Assembly: GCA_964447155.1 (NCBI GenBank)
Contig: CAYURM010000010.1
Location: forward strand, 1 to 64,000
Direction: 5' to 3'
Origin: SMBSF63 sp034003545
GTDB lineage: Bacteria > Chloroflexota > Anaerolineae > Anaerolineales > Anaerolineaceae
Length of the DNA stretch: 64,000 nucleotides
In this document: positions 40,407-48,684 of the stretch, piece after piece
How positions within the stretch are numbered: position 1 is the stretch's first letter
Layout: each line of letters begins with the position of its first letter
Notes under the pieces: model-generated
The model's input: only the letters and a program-made list of their open reading frames with translations
Told to the model about the DNA's origin: nothing
The model's database searches: none
Position numbers and translations under genes: made by a program

Positions 40407-41333
40407 ATGAAAAGAGCACTGCGAATCCTGCTGTTTGTTGTCGTCGGGCTGCTGGTTGTATTTGCCCTGTTCTCCACCGCTCACCTGGTGGTGGTCAAAG
40501 GCCAGGTCGAGCGTGAAGGACTGGAAATGCCCATCTTTATCCCTGAACTGGAAACAACCACCAGCCTGGAGATCCTGCCATTATTTGAAGCGGAAGCCCT
40601 GAACGAAGATTTGGAAAAGGGGCATGGCGTTTCCTACCTGGTCCGCACGGATCAGGCCAGCATCATCCTTGACCTGGGGATGAACCCGCCGGACACGGTC
40701 CTGCCCTACTTCCTGCGCAATTTTGGCACGCTGAAACAGGACTGGGAAACGCTGGATGCAATCGTTATCTCGCATCCTCACCCGGATCATGTCGGCGGCA
40801 ATCAGGCGTGGCAGCATGACAGCTTCACCCTCGGTGATTTCCGCCTGCCGTTATCCGGGATCACGTTTTACACACCCATCCCGATGACCTACCCCGGCGC
40901 AACATTGGTGTATGCCCAGGAACCCGCTCTGGTGGCACCAGACATTGCCACTACGGGCGTACTCTCCTATGTGGAAGTCTTCCCGCTTTCCCTGCTGGAA
41001 CCGAAAGGTCATGAGCAGGCTTTGGTGGTGCGCGTGGAGGGTGAGGGCCTGGTCGTGATCACCGGCTGCGGACACCCCGGTCTGCAACGGCTGGTGGAAC
41101 GCGCCGAAGCCCTGTACCGTGAGCCGGTGGTCGGCGTGGTGGGCGGACTGCATTATGGCAACGCCAGCGCCGCAGATTTACAGCCAGAGATCGAATTTCT
41201 GGCTGAGCGTCAACCCGGGCTGGTCGCTTTATCACCGCACGACAGCCTGCCGGCAGCCATTCAGACTTTTGCGGACGCATTCCCCCAGGCGTATCAGGAG
41301 ATCAAGGTCGGCCAGGCGATCCAGTTCCCGTGA
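40407..41333 (+). CDS. Membrane-anchored metallo-beta-lactamase-fold hydrolase
   Basis: 308 residues. An N-terminal helix (about 6-24) anchors the protein; the MBL core has HPHPDH (123-128), then TGCGHPG and a closing GLVALSPHD. The layout resembles the dihydropterin-ribofuranosylaminobenzene phosphate synthase-like branch. AAAGGA lies before ATG 40407. It is last in the run starting at 38017 and is followed by a hairpin shared with the convergent DUF2177 gene. Substrate unknown. Confidence 0.83.
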   Translation: MKRALRILLFVVVGLLVVFALFSTAHLVVVKGQVEREGLEMPIFIPELETTTSLEILPLFEAEALNEDLEKGHGVSYLVRTDQASIILDLGMNPPDTVLPYFLRNFGTLKQDWETLDAIVISHPHPDHVGGNQAWQHDSFTLGDFRLPLSGITFYTPIPMTYPGATLVYAQEPALVAPDIATTGVLSYVEVFPLSLLEPKGHEQALVVRVEGEGLVVITGCGHPGLQRLVERAEALYREPVVGVVGGLHYGNASAADLQPEIEFLAERQPGLVALSPHDSLPAAIQTFADAFPQAYQEIKVGQAIQFP

Positions 41334-41351
41334 AGCTGTTGATCACGGTAT

Positions 41352-41378
41352 GCAGGGTGGGTCACCAGCCCGCCCTGC
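41352..41378. terminator. Hairpin between convergent genes
   Basis: GCAGGG-T-GGG (from 41352) pairs with CCC-G-CCCTGC (to 41378) around TCACCA, with one G-T pair. It lies between the MBL-fold gene and the convergent DUF2177 gene. The T-run is poor. Confidence 0.5.
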
Positions 41379-41387
41379 TGATTTAAT

Positions 41388-41783
41388 CTAGAACAGCCGA
41401 ATGATCGTATAGCTCAGGAACGCGACTGTTCCCGCCAGGGCGGTTCCCCACAAAATATCGACCACCGTCAGCAGCACCGGCCAATCCTTCAGTGTAGACA
41501 GATTGGTCAGGTCATAGGTCATATAAGTAATCAGACCGTAAGCAAGACCATGCAGGAGAGCGGTTTGCCAGCTGCCCCTATCCAGGGCTGGGCGGATCAC
41601 AACCAGATACAGGGCGAAGTTATAGATCGCATAAAAAGCGATTGCTACCGGCCAGTTGGTCTGGCTGCGCATCAGGCTGCCCAACTGCTGCTGATAGAAT
41701 TTTCTGGCAACCAGACCCAGCCAAACCAGATCAATTCCCATGAATACAGCGAAGGTAATGAAGAAATTTCGGACGATCTCCAT
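41388..41783 (-). CDS. DUF2177 family membrane protein
   Basis: 131 residues, four helices. Signature residues DLVWLGLVARKFYQQQL near the start and LTNLSTLKDWP...VDILWG near the end are typical of DUF2177. No known function. AAAGGA precedes ATG 41783. It lies 59 bp downstream of the HAD phosphatase on the same strand. Confidence 0.85.
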   Translation of the reverse strand: MEIVRNFFITFAVFMGIDLVWLGLVARKFYQQQLGSLMRSQTNWPVAIAFYAIYNFALYLVVIRPALDRGSWQTALLHGLAYGLITYMTYDLTNLSTLKDWPVLLTVVDILWGTALAGTVAFLSYTIIRLF

Positions 41784-41842
41784 AAGTAAATCCTTTCAAC
41801 CTGCTTTAATTTTTTGCTGTTCTGGTGTGTGCAGAGAGCACG

Positions 41843-42508
41843 CTACTGCATTTCCTGCACGCGTACGATTAACCTGTTCGTGGATGATTTATCTGCCAGT
41901 ACGTGAATATCGGTCAATTGGCGGGCAATCACCGTCGCATGGCCCAGCCCATCGACTGCATGGGTGCTGGCAATCGCGATTACGCGCATCCCGGCACTGC
42001 GGCCAGACTGGATGCCGGCGGGGGCATCTTCGAACACCACACATGCTTCGGGATTCACACCCAGGCGGCTGGCAGCCAGCAGGTAGGGTTCCGGGTCAGG
42101 TTTGCCTTTACGCACGTCATTGCCGGTGACGAGAACCTGCGGCATGGGCAGGCCGGCCAGTTGAATGCGGTTAACTGCCACGCCGTGCGTGCCGGAGGTG
42201 GCGATTGCCCACCGCCGGGGAGGAATTGATCGCAAGAGGGAAACTGCCCCGCCCATCACCATCACGCCATTGGGATCAATGGCTGCTTTGGCCTCGATCT
42301 GCTCGGTTTCCAGCACCGCGTTGAGGTGAGGCGCCATCAAACCAACTGTTTCCAGCGTGCGGCGTCCATGCGCCACCGTCATGACCGTGTGGACATCCAG
42401 GCTGTGTTGGTTCGCCCACATGCTCCAGGCATGTTCAACAGCTGCCGCTGAATCAACCAGCACGCCATCCAGGTCAAAAATGAGTGCCTCGCATTTCAAT
42501 TCAATCAT
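41843..42508 (-). CDS. HAD-superfamily phosphatase (HAD-IA, beta-PGM/GPP-like)
   Basis: 221 residues. Motif I FDLDGVLVDS with nucleophile Asp12 and Asp14, motif II ATSGT, the lysine in RKGKPDPEPYLLAA, and motif IV VVFEDAPAGIQSG. The helical cap between motifs I and II marks a small-molecule sugar or glycerol phosphatase. AGGAAAG precedes ATG 42508. Substrate not predictable. Confidence 0.9.
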   Translation of the reverse strand: MIELKCEALIFDLDGVLVDSAAAVEHAWSMWANQHSLDVHTVMTVAHGRRTLETVGLMAPHLNAVLETEQIEAKAAIDPNGVMVMGGAVSLLRSIPPRRWAIATSGTHGVAVNRIQLAGLPMPQVLVTGNDVRKGKPDPEPYLLAASRLGVNPEACVVFEDAPAGIQSGRSAGMRVIAIASTHAVDGLGHATVIARQLTDIHVLADKSSTNRLIVRVQEMQ

Positions 42509-42676
42509 GCTGCTCTTTCCTTTTCTGATATTGTATACGATCTGTCAAAAGGAGGGGAGCCTGTTTTGTCACAGGAGTGTTCAAAATGTTGGGGAAGGTC
42601 ACCTGCCAGTTAAATACGCAGCTCGAACAGCATCCCACGGCGCCTGAACGTCACCATTTTGTTTTCAAACTTCGGT

Positions 42677-43684
42677 TCAGTAGGCAAAAAATCCTCGCAG
42701 GAAGATGTTCAGTAAATCTTTTTCCCGCGCGTGGTTCAACCCCGCCTGCCAGATGCGGTCATGCGGCCAGGTCTTCACATAAGCCAGCGTATCACGGATG
42801 GTATCCTCGATCGGGCGTAATTTCAGGCCTGCGGCCAGGGCGCGGCTGACGTCAACGCGCAGGAAACCGGCGATGGTCGGGTCGGACTCTGTCAGCCACA
42901 AGGGCATCTCAATCCATTCCCCCACTGAATTCTCCATCAGGAAATCTTCGGGGACCCATTTCAGCTCAGCATTGGACTGAATGACCTTCACACATGTATC
43001 CAGCAGGCGGCCCATCGTCATCCATCCATCCGGACTGACAACGTTGAAAACCCCGTTCTGCTGCCCTTCCGCCTGATTGAGGATCCAGGCGGCCGTGTCG
43101 CGTACATCAATAAATTGGATCGGCCGCTCTGGCCGGCCAGGGGCCAGCACCTCACCGCCCTGGGCGATGCGGTACGGCCAGTAGGAGAAACGATCGGTCT
43201 CATCATGCGGACCGACCATTAAGCCCGGTCGCACGATCAAAGCCCGCCCGGCCATGCCAGACTGCACCACCTGCTCGCACTGCGCCTTGAACGGGCCATA
43301 ATACGCAGTATTGGTCTCATCGACAATCTCAGCCTGTAACTGAACCGTGGAGGCATCTTCTTTCAACCCGGGCTGGCTGGTATCAGCATACACAGAAATG
43401 CTGGAAATGAAGACGTACTGTCCCACATTGCGCGCCAGCAGATTGACCGACTGGCGCACCACCCGGGGCACATAACCGCTGGTATCAATGACAGCATCCC
43501 ATTGGCGGCCTTGCAAAGCAGCCAGATCGCCATCCCGGTTGCCATACAGCTTCTCCAGCTCCGGGAACAAGCTTCCATTGGTCAATCCGCGGTTGAATAA
43601 CGTGACCGTATGTCCGCGGCGCTGCGCATCTTCTGCCAATGCCCGCCCCAGAAACACCGTTCCGCCCAGGATTAAAATATTCAT
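42677..43684 (-). CDS. NAD-dependent epimerase/dehydratase family protein (extended SDR)
   Basis: 335 residues. The Rossmann start NILILGGTVFLGRALAE carries a GGTxFLG motif, typical of the CSP41/reductase-like atypical SDR group. Later VSPDGWMTMGRLLD and FFAY end. The usual YxxxK is not evident (TAYYGPFKAQCEQ is in place of it), so catalytic type is uncertain; YGPFK could still supply Tyr and Lys. GAGG before ATG 43684 sets the start. It follows the deazaflavin reductase gene by 31 bp. Confidence 0.8.
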   Translation of the reverse strand: MNILILGGTVFLGRALAEDAQRRGHTVTLFNRGLTNGSLFPELEKLYGNRDGDLAALQGRQWDAVIDTSGYVPRVVRQSVNLLARNVGQYVFISSISVYADTSQPGLKEDASTVQLQAEIVDETNTAYYGPFKAQCEQVVQSGMAGRALIVRPGLMVGPHDETDRFSYWPYRIAQGGEVLAPGRPERPIQFIDVRDTAAWILNQAEGQQNGVFNVVSPDGWMTMGRLLDTCVKVIQSNAELKWVPEDFLMENSVGEWIEMPLWLTESDPTIAGFLRVDVSRALAAGLKLRPIEDTIRDTLAYVKTWPHDRIWQAGLNHAREKDLLNIFLRGFFAY

Positions 43685-43715
43685 ACCAGCCTCACTCTCC
43701 AAACAAATCGTTGTC

Positions 43716-44300
43716 TTATTTCTCTTTTTTGTCCCGGCGGTCCAAGATCCAGGCAATCAGCACCACCCCCAATGCCAGCGGCCATAACCAGGCCAGGTCT
43801 ACTTCCAGGCCAGGGGGAGTTAGTTCCTCAGTGGGATCAAAGCGCAGCCAGTAAATCCTGTCCTTGTTTGCCAGCACGGCTTCCACCGTGGGTTCAATCC
43901 CCAGCGATTCGAGATACCAGGCCAGCATCCCCGGCGTAGAATTCATGCCCTCTTTGAAAAAGAGGGTCATCTCTTCATCGTCCGTCAACCGGGAGGCAAT
44001 CATCGCCTCCGTTCCGTCTGCGGTTTGCACAGTCACCCGCGGGTCAACCAGGATATTCTGGTAATAGTCCGCCCGCTCACCATAGGCACACGGGGCATAT
44101 TTCTTGCCGTTGATGCGGTGACACTCGATCATCGTGTGGCGCGGCAGGCCGGATTTGCGTCCGGTGGTGGTCAGGATCATCACCACCTTGCCCACCACCG
44201 GTCCCAGCCCCAGCCGCCAGGAAAAGATGGGCGCCTTGAAAATCCACCGCATCCAGTCACTCTGGGGATACAATGCCAACCTATCGGGTTTTTCTTTCAT
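43716..44300 (-). CDS. Deazaflavin (F420)-dependent nitroreductase-family protein with C-terminal membrane helix
   Basis: 194 residues. The DDN-type core contains VMILTTTGRKSGLPRHTMIE and later YAPCAYGERADYYQNILVDPRV. A membrane helix follows (about 167-185) and a charged RRDKKEK tail. Such proteins reduce substrates with F420H2 or bind FMN. The presence of F420 in this organism cannot be shown from the window. AAGGAGC precedes ATG 44300. Confidence 0.85.
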   Translation of the reverse strand: MKEKPDRLALYPQSDWMRWIFKAPIFSWRLGLGPVVGKVVMILTTTGRKSGLPRHTMIECHRINGKKYAPCAYGERADYYQNILVDPRVTVQTADGTEAMIASRLTDDEEMTLFFKEGMNSTPGMLAWYLESLGIEPTVEAVLANKDRIYWLRFDPTEELTPPGLEVDLAWLWPLALGVVLIAWILDRRDKKEK

Positions 44301-44333
44301 GCCTGCTCCTTAAAAAATAGAGAATTGCTCGTG

Positions 44334-45605
44334 TCAGGGAGGCGGGGTGGGCGACGGCCAGCCGCCGGCGACGGGTGCCTGAAAATGGATGGCCCAAGTG
44401 GCCGATCCGGGTTCATTCCCCGCTTGCAGCTCCCCATAAACAAATGATTCCACAGTTTCATTATACGCTGTAAATTGCGGCACGATCATCACCCAGGTGC
44501 GGCCATTTTTCAACGGGAAGGGATTTCCTTCGCCATCAATGAAACGGATTGGCCGCAAACGACCGGTGGTACGTTCGTACGCCTCGTTGGCTGTTGTCCA
44601 GTAAGCTTCATACATGTTTCCATCGCGAAAAATGAGCGCCGGCAGACGGCTGATATACACCAGATCGATGTCAAAAAATGTGGGGGTGAAAAAGCGATGT
44701 TGGGCAAACAGCACGACGACATTTTCTTTGGTCAGCGGCATGCCGGTCAATTTGTCTTCAAAAGGCAAGACCCGCTCGCCGGCCTGGTCACCCTGCAAGC
44801 GCAGATAGGTCCCACGTTCTTTATCATACTCCCAAAATACCTGGTCGGTGTAGTGGTAAGGCACCCAAATCCGCTCGGCGGGCTTTCCGCCGTCTGGCGG
44901 CTGCGGATCAAAGCGCAGACCGGTCAAGGCAGGTTTGCCGCGCCGGGTGACCGTATCCGCAGCAATGGTTTTCAGCTCCTCCGGAGAAATAAAAGCGGTA
45001 TTCGGGTCTTCAGCCCCCTCAACGCCAAAAACGATGTTGCGCTCTTCCAGATGGGGCATCACCAGTGAAGAAGCCGAACCAAACACCAGATACCCGCGAT
45101 ACAACTCACGCAGGGTCTCATGCGGCAGCCGCCCGGAGCGCAGCGGGCCAACATCCTCCGGCGGATATTCGCCGTAGAAAATCGACAGGAAACGGGTGAC
45201 GCCCTCGCCAATATACATTTCATACACGAAGTCGGCATACGACAAACCGGACTGCGGGCGGGTGGTGCTCGGCGAATTGGAAATGGACACCAGCCCGGGA
45301 GCGAGTGAAAGCAGCGCGGGATCGCTCACCGGCAGTCCGGTTAACGGGTTGACGCCCTCCGGGAAGCTGTCCGGCCCGACCGCCTGGGCGGAAGGTATGG
45401 CAATATGAGCAGGCAACACGGTGCGCGTTGGCATCGGGGTAAGCGTGGCTGGTGCAGGTGAAACTGTGCCCGTAACGGGGGGAATCAAAGTCGCAGCAGC
45501 GGTCAGGGTGGGGGTCAGGGCAGCGGGCGACGCCTGGCAGGCCGACAGCAGGACAAGCACCAGCACACCACACCCGGCAAGCCAGCGGCCTCCCCCGTTC
45601 ATCAT
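44334..45605 (-). CDS. DUF3048 (YerB-like) lipoprotein
   Basis: 423 residues. Signal peptide with lipobox LLSAC (Cys23), a Thr/Pro-rich linker, then the DUF3048 domain with NPLTGLPVSDPALLS, SNSPSTTRPQSGLSYADFVYE (shown in part: RPQSGLSYADFVYE) and VGPLRSGRLPHE. A second conserved block near the C-terminus follows FIDGEGNPFPLKNGRTWV. The role is unknown; yerB is near pcrA/ligA in Bacillus. It overlaps the SDR stop by 4 bp (ATGA), so it is coupled to it. Confidence 0.88.
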   Translation of the reverse strand: MMNGGGRWLAGCGVLVLVLLSACQASPAALTPTLTAAATLIPPVTGTVSPAPATLTPMPTRTVLPAHIAIPSAQAVGPDSFPEGVNPLTGLPVSDPALLSLAPGLVSISNSPSTTRPQSGLSYADFVYEMYIGEGVTRFLSIFYGEYPPEDVGPLRSGRLPHETLRELYRGYLVFGSASSLVMPHLEERNIVFGVEGAEDPNTAFISPEELKTIAADTVTRRGKPALTGLRFDPQPPDGGKPAERIWVPYHYTDQVFWEYDKERGTYLRLQGDQAGERVLPFEDKLTGMPLTKENVVVLFAQHRFFTPTFFDIDLVYISRLPALIFRDGNMYEAYWTTANEAYERTTGRLRPIRFIDGEGNPFPLKNGRTWVMIVPQFTAYNETVESFVYGELQAGNEPGSATWAIHFQAPVAGGWPSPTPPP

Positions 45606-46414
45606 CTTGCCAATCCGGTCCATTCTGCACTGATCTGCCAGAACTGCTTTTGCAGGGCAGGGTCCTGGGCCTGTTCACCGGCATCGACTTGCCGGACATG
45701 CTCAAAATACGCCCCGCTCACCTCCGCCACCTCCGGCGAGCTTGCCAGGTACACGGATGTAGCTGCGCCGGACTCGATGCTGCTGCCGCTCATTCCAAAG
45801 GCATTCCGCAGCAGCTTGGTGTCCACCGTCCCGGGATGCAGGCTGTTGGCGGTCACGCTGCTGCCCGCCAGGCGTTCGGCCAGCTCGCGGGTCATCAGGA
45901 TGTTGCCCAGTTTGGACAGGGCATACGCTGCGTTGCCGCGGTAGCGCTGCTCGCCCTGCAGATCATCCATGTCCAGGCCGCGCACCGTGTGCAGGGTGGA
46001 ACTGACGGTGACAATCCGCCCGGCGGGGGATTTTTTCAACAGCGGCAGGAGGAGATTGGTCAGCAGGAAAGGGGCCAGATGATTAACGGCCAGCGTCATC
46101 TCATAGCCATCTTCGCTGAGCGTGCGTTCCTTGAAATGCCCCCCGGCATTATTGACGAGCACATCCAGCCGCTCCACGCGCCGTTTGACTTCCTCGGCCA
46201 TCGCACGCACCTGCGCCAGACTGGCAAAATCTGCCAGCACATATTCCACCTGCGGGCTGCCGCTCTGGCTGCGTATCTCGTCCACAGCCTGCTGACAGCG
46301 CGCTTCACTGCGCCCATGCACCAGCACGCGCGCGCCTTTGCGCGCCAACTGTAAAGCTGTCTCTTTGCCAATCCCATCGGTAGCACCGGTGATCAATACA
46401 TTTTTATTCTTCAT
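45602..46414 (-). CDS. Short-chain dehydrogenase (retinol dehydrogenase-like)
   Basis: 270 residues. NAD(P)-binding TGATDGIGKE (9-18), NNAGG (88-92), catalytic Ser139, Tyr164 and Lys168 in YALSKLGN. The NAAYALSKLGNILMTRELA pattern belongs to the RDH11-14/WWOX branch. GAGG lies well before ATG 46414. It overlaps the DUF3048 lipoprotein gene by 4 bp. Substrate unknown. Confidence 0.9.
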   Translation of the reverse strand: MKNKNVLITGATDGIGKETALQLARKGARVLVHGRSEARCQQAVDEIRSQSGSPQVEYVLADFASLAQVRAMAEEVKRRVERLDVLVNNAGGHFKERTLSEDGYEMTLAVNHLAPFLLTNLLLPLLKKSPAGRIVTVSSTLHTVRGLDMDDLQGEQRYRGNAAYALSKLGNILMTRELAERLAGSSVTANSLHPGTVDTKLLRNAFGMSGSSIESGAATSVYLASSPEVAEVSGAYFEHVRQVDAGEQAQDPALQKQFWQISAEWTGLAR

Positions 46415-46465
46415 CGGTAATTTTCCTCATTTTCTGATCTCAACATCTCCATTATACGGCAGATT

Positions 46466-46499
46466 AAAATCGGGAGAAAGCAGCTGGCTTTCTCCCGAT
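46466..46499 (-). terminator. Terminator of the cytochrome-like lipoprotein gene
   Basis: A 13-bp perfect stem (46469-46481 with 46487-46499, ATCGGGAGAAAGC arm), followed on the minus strand by TTTTAAT. It lies 25 bp beyond the stop at 46524. Confidence 0.75.
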
Positions 46500-46523
46500 A
46501 TATTCACCTGCTTATTATCGCTG

Positions 46524-46931
46524 CTAACGGCTCAACAAAAACTCGATGATCAGTTGTTTTTCCTCTTCGTTGATCTTCGCGCCATACCCGATCATCCGGT
46601 CAAGGGTCGCTTCCCACTCTTCACGAGTCTTGTCCGCGTTAAATATGCGGCCCAGGTCATGGTTGCCCGCCACTTTGGTTGCAATCAGGGCTTCCACGTC
46701 AACGCCCGCGGTCAGTGCATCTTCAGCAGGCGCTTCCGTTTCCATTGTTTCGGTTTCTGCCAGTGCGGTCTCCTCGGTAGGGACTGGCTCAACTTTTTCC
46801 GTGGCGGGTATTTCGTCCGCGGGCAGGGCTTCCTGCGTTTTTGGCGGCGCCTCTGTTTGGGGTGCACAGGCAGCCAACACCAGCACAACGGTCAGCAGCA
46901 AGCCCATCACCATAAATTTTTTCTTGTTCAT
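46524..46931 (-). CDS. Lipoprotein with cytochrome c-like domain that has lost the heme motif
   Basis: 135 residues. Lipobox VLAAC (Cys22), then a Glu/Thr/Pro-rich linker (23-72) and a small helical domain. Its end (KTREEWEATLDRMIGYGA, NEEEKQLIIEFL) matches the C-terminal part of short c-type cytochromes. At the place where these carry CxxCH, the sequence is VAGNH (87-91): both cysteines are gone, the histidine remains. It therefore should not bind heme covalently. AGGAG precedes ATG 46931. Role unknown, perhaps a structural or regulatory relic. Confidence 0.7.
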   Translation of the reverse strand: MNKKKFMVMGLLLTVVLVLAACAPQTEAPPKTQEALPADEIPATEKVEPVPTEETALAETETMETEAPAEDALTAGVDVEALIATKVAGNHDLGRIFNADKTREEWEATLDRMIGYGAKINEEEKQLIIEFLLSR

Positions 46932-47106
46932 CTTTTTTATCTCCTGGATTATCAGTTTAACAACATAATTAAGATAAATATTATCCTAATTATGACGGGG
47001 TGTCAACGCTCCAGAGATACCATTAAATTTATCACCCTAAAGCAGCTCCTTCTCAATTGAATCAACAGGCCAACAAATCCCCCCATCTTCTCTATTCACT
47101 TTTCCA

Positions 47107-47139
47107 TAAAAAACCGCCTTCCTGAGGGGGAAGGCGGTT
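47107..47139 (-). terminator. Terminator of the rubrerythrin gene
   Basis: AACCGCCTTCC (47129-47139 on the minus strand) pairs perfectly with its complement (47112-47122) around a 6-nt loop, followed by TTTTT. It lies 24 bp beyond the stop at 47163. Confidence 0.85.
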
Positions 47140-47162
47140 CGTGGATGGCAACGCAATGCGGA

Positions 47163-47657
47163 TTAACTGACTTTCATAAAGCGGGAGCCAGCCGTGCCGC
47201 AGATCGGGCAGGTCTCCGGGGCTTCACGGCGGTGGGTGGAACCGCACACGGGACAAACATAATACTCATATTCTTCCTGCTCTTCCAGGCTGTCCAGCAT
47301 TTCCTGGTAAAAAGCACGGTGCTGCTTCTCAACTTCCAGGGCATAGCCAAAACTGCGCAAGGCGCGTTTCTCATTTTCCAGCTCGGCATCATTGATGAAG
47401 GCCGGATACATTTCTTCCGCTTCGTAATTCTCGCCAGCCATGGCATCCTTCAGGTTTTCTTCAGTTGTTTTAATCCCGTTCATCGCCCGTAAATGATTGT
47501 GCGCATGCACGGTTTCGGCTGCTGCTGCAGCGCGGAACAAACGGGCAGCCTGGGCAAAGCCTTCTTTGTCCGCCTTATCAGCATAGGCCAGGTATTTCCG
47601 GTTCGCCTGTGATTCACCAGCGAAGGCGGCTTGCAGATCTTCCATTGACTTGGACAT
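47163..47657 (-). CDS. rbr: Rubrerythrin
   Basis: Reduces hydrogen peroxide using a diiron site and a rubredoxin iron. 164 residues: a four-helix part with the ExxH pairs AETVHAH (Glu48, His51) and EVEKQH (Glu110, His113), then the rubredoxin-like module CPVCG...CPICG (Cys135, 138, 150, 153). GAGGAG before ATG 47657 sets the start; the frame to 47786 is unsupported. A TATAAT (47756-47751, minus) is a candidate -10. Together with katA, OsmC and CMD it points to exposure to oxidants in a largely anaerobic lifestyle. Confidence 0.94.
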   Translation of the reverse strand: MSKSMEDLQAAFAGESQANRKYLAYADKADKEGFAQAARLFRAAAAAETVHAHNHLRAMNGIKTTEENLKDAMAGENYEAEEMYPAFINDAELENEKRALRSFGYALEVEKQHRAFYQEMLDSLEEQEEYEYYVCPVCGSTHRREAPETCPICGTAGSRFMKVS

Positions 47658-47763
47658 CTTTTTTCTCCTCATCATAACAGTGTAGGTTGATACGAATAAA
47701 ATGGTTTCATGAGTCCAGACCTGAACACAGGCCAACACGCAACAGCCCCCATTATAGCTGAAA

Positions 47764-48675
47764 TCAGGAAATTTGCAGAGCGGCAAGAATCAACAACAGG
47801 GAAGTCAGTCCGCTGGCGCCCCACAACAAATAGGCGATCAGATGCTGCTTCCAGCGGTGATACAAAAACATCCCGCCAATCAAGTCCACCAGCAGCACCA
47901 CTACCCCCAGCGCAGGCAGCAAAAGCAGCTGCTGCACCGGGCCGGCTTCACGCGGCAAGCCATCGCTGTCAAAGCCCAGCGAAACCAGTTCACGACCGGG
48001 CAGCTGCAGGGCCACCACCACCAGCAGACCGATCAACAGGAAAACGCTGACCGCCAGCAGGATGCGTACCCAGCGGTCGGCCAGCATCTGGCGCAAAAAA
48101 ATCACCGGCTGGGTGGAATAAGCTGCCATCGGAGAAAGGCTGCCCATTTCCATCGCACGCCGAAAAGCGCGTTCGAAAGCGCGCATATCCACCGGAGAAA
48201 TGACAAATACGCAGCGCGGTGTGGCAACCAGCAGGAGATTATTCACATCGGAGGCCATAAATTCCACCCGGCCGAGGCCTTCCACGTTGCGCGTGCCCAC
48301 CACCGCACCCGGCAGCCGGATCGCGGGCAGGGGCAGGGTAAAACCCAGTTCTTCAGCGTTGCGCAGCCATTCAATCTCCTGCAAAGGAATATCCTCTCCG
48401 CGCAGCCCCCAGCGCAGACGCAGTCCGTCGCGCTCCAGGGTGTAGGTGGCGCTCAACAATCCATACAGGTTATACACCAGCAAAGGCAAGGGAATCAGCA
48501 CCAAAATGCCGAGCAGCAGCAGCCACAAAAAACCGGGTTCGCCCTGCCTGGCAGACAACTGCCAGAAACATACGCCGCCAGCCGCCGCCGACAGCAGGGA
48601 CAGGCCGGCATGCAGCAGCAGCCCGGTGCGCCGGAAGGGGCGGAATATTTCAGCAGTGGCAATAGTTGTTTCCAT
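47764..48675 (-). CDS. Membrane protein with bacterial PH-like domain
   Basis: 303 residues. Two N-terminal helices (about 17-36, 48-70), a beta-rich segment (about 75-175: LERDGLRLRWGLRGEDIPLQEIEW reads as a PH-type strand set, here RLRWGLRGEDIPL), and three C-terminal helices (about 200-222, 246-265, 280-300). The arrangement resembles bPH_5/YdbT-type proteins. It starts 9 bp after the sugar aminotransferase stop, so it is probably co-transcribed with it. Function unknown. Confidence 0.7.
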   Translation of the reverse strand: METTIATAEIFRPFRRTGLLLHAGLSLLSAAAGGVCFWQLSARQGEPGFLWLLLLGILVLIPLPLLVYNLYGLLSATYTLERDGLRLRWGLRGEDIPLQEIEWLRNAEELGFTLPLPAIRLPGAVVGTRNVEGLGRVEFMASDVNNLLLVATPRCVFVISPVDMRAFERAFRRAMEMGSLSPMAAYSTQPVIFLRQMLADRWVRILLAVSVFLLIGLLVVVALQLPGRELVSLGFDSDGLPREAGPVQQLLLLPALGVVVLLVDLIGGMFLYHRWKQHLIAYLLWGASGLTSLLLILAALQIS

Positions 48676-48684
48676 CGTCTTGGG

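Noticed and set aside
42577..42849. Plus-strand 90-codon frame before the epimerase
   Set aside because: A GGAGG lies upstream, but most of the frame is antisense to the epimerase end and the translation has no protein-like features.
47764..48675. Polysaccharide-synthesis enzyme next to the DegT aminotransferase
   Set aside because: The translation is a membrane protein with a PH-like segment, not a sugar enzyme.
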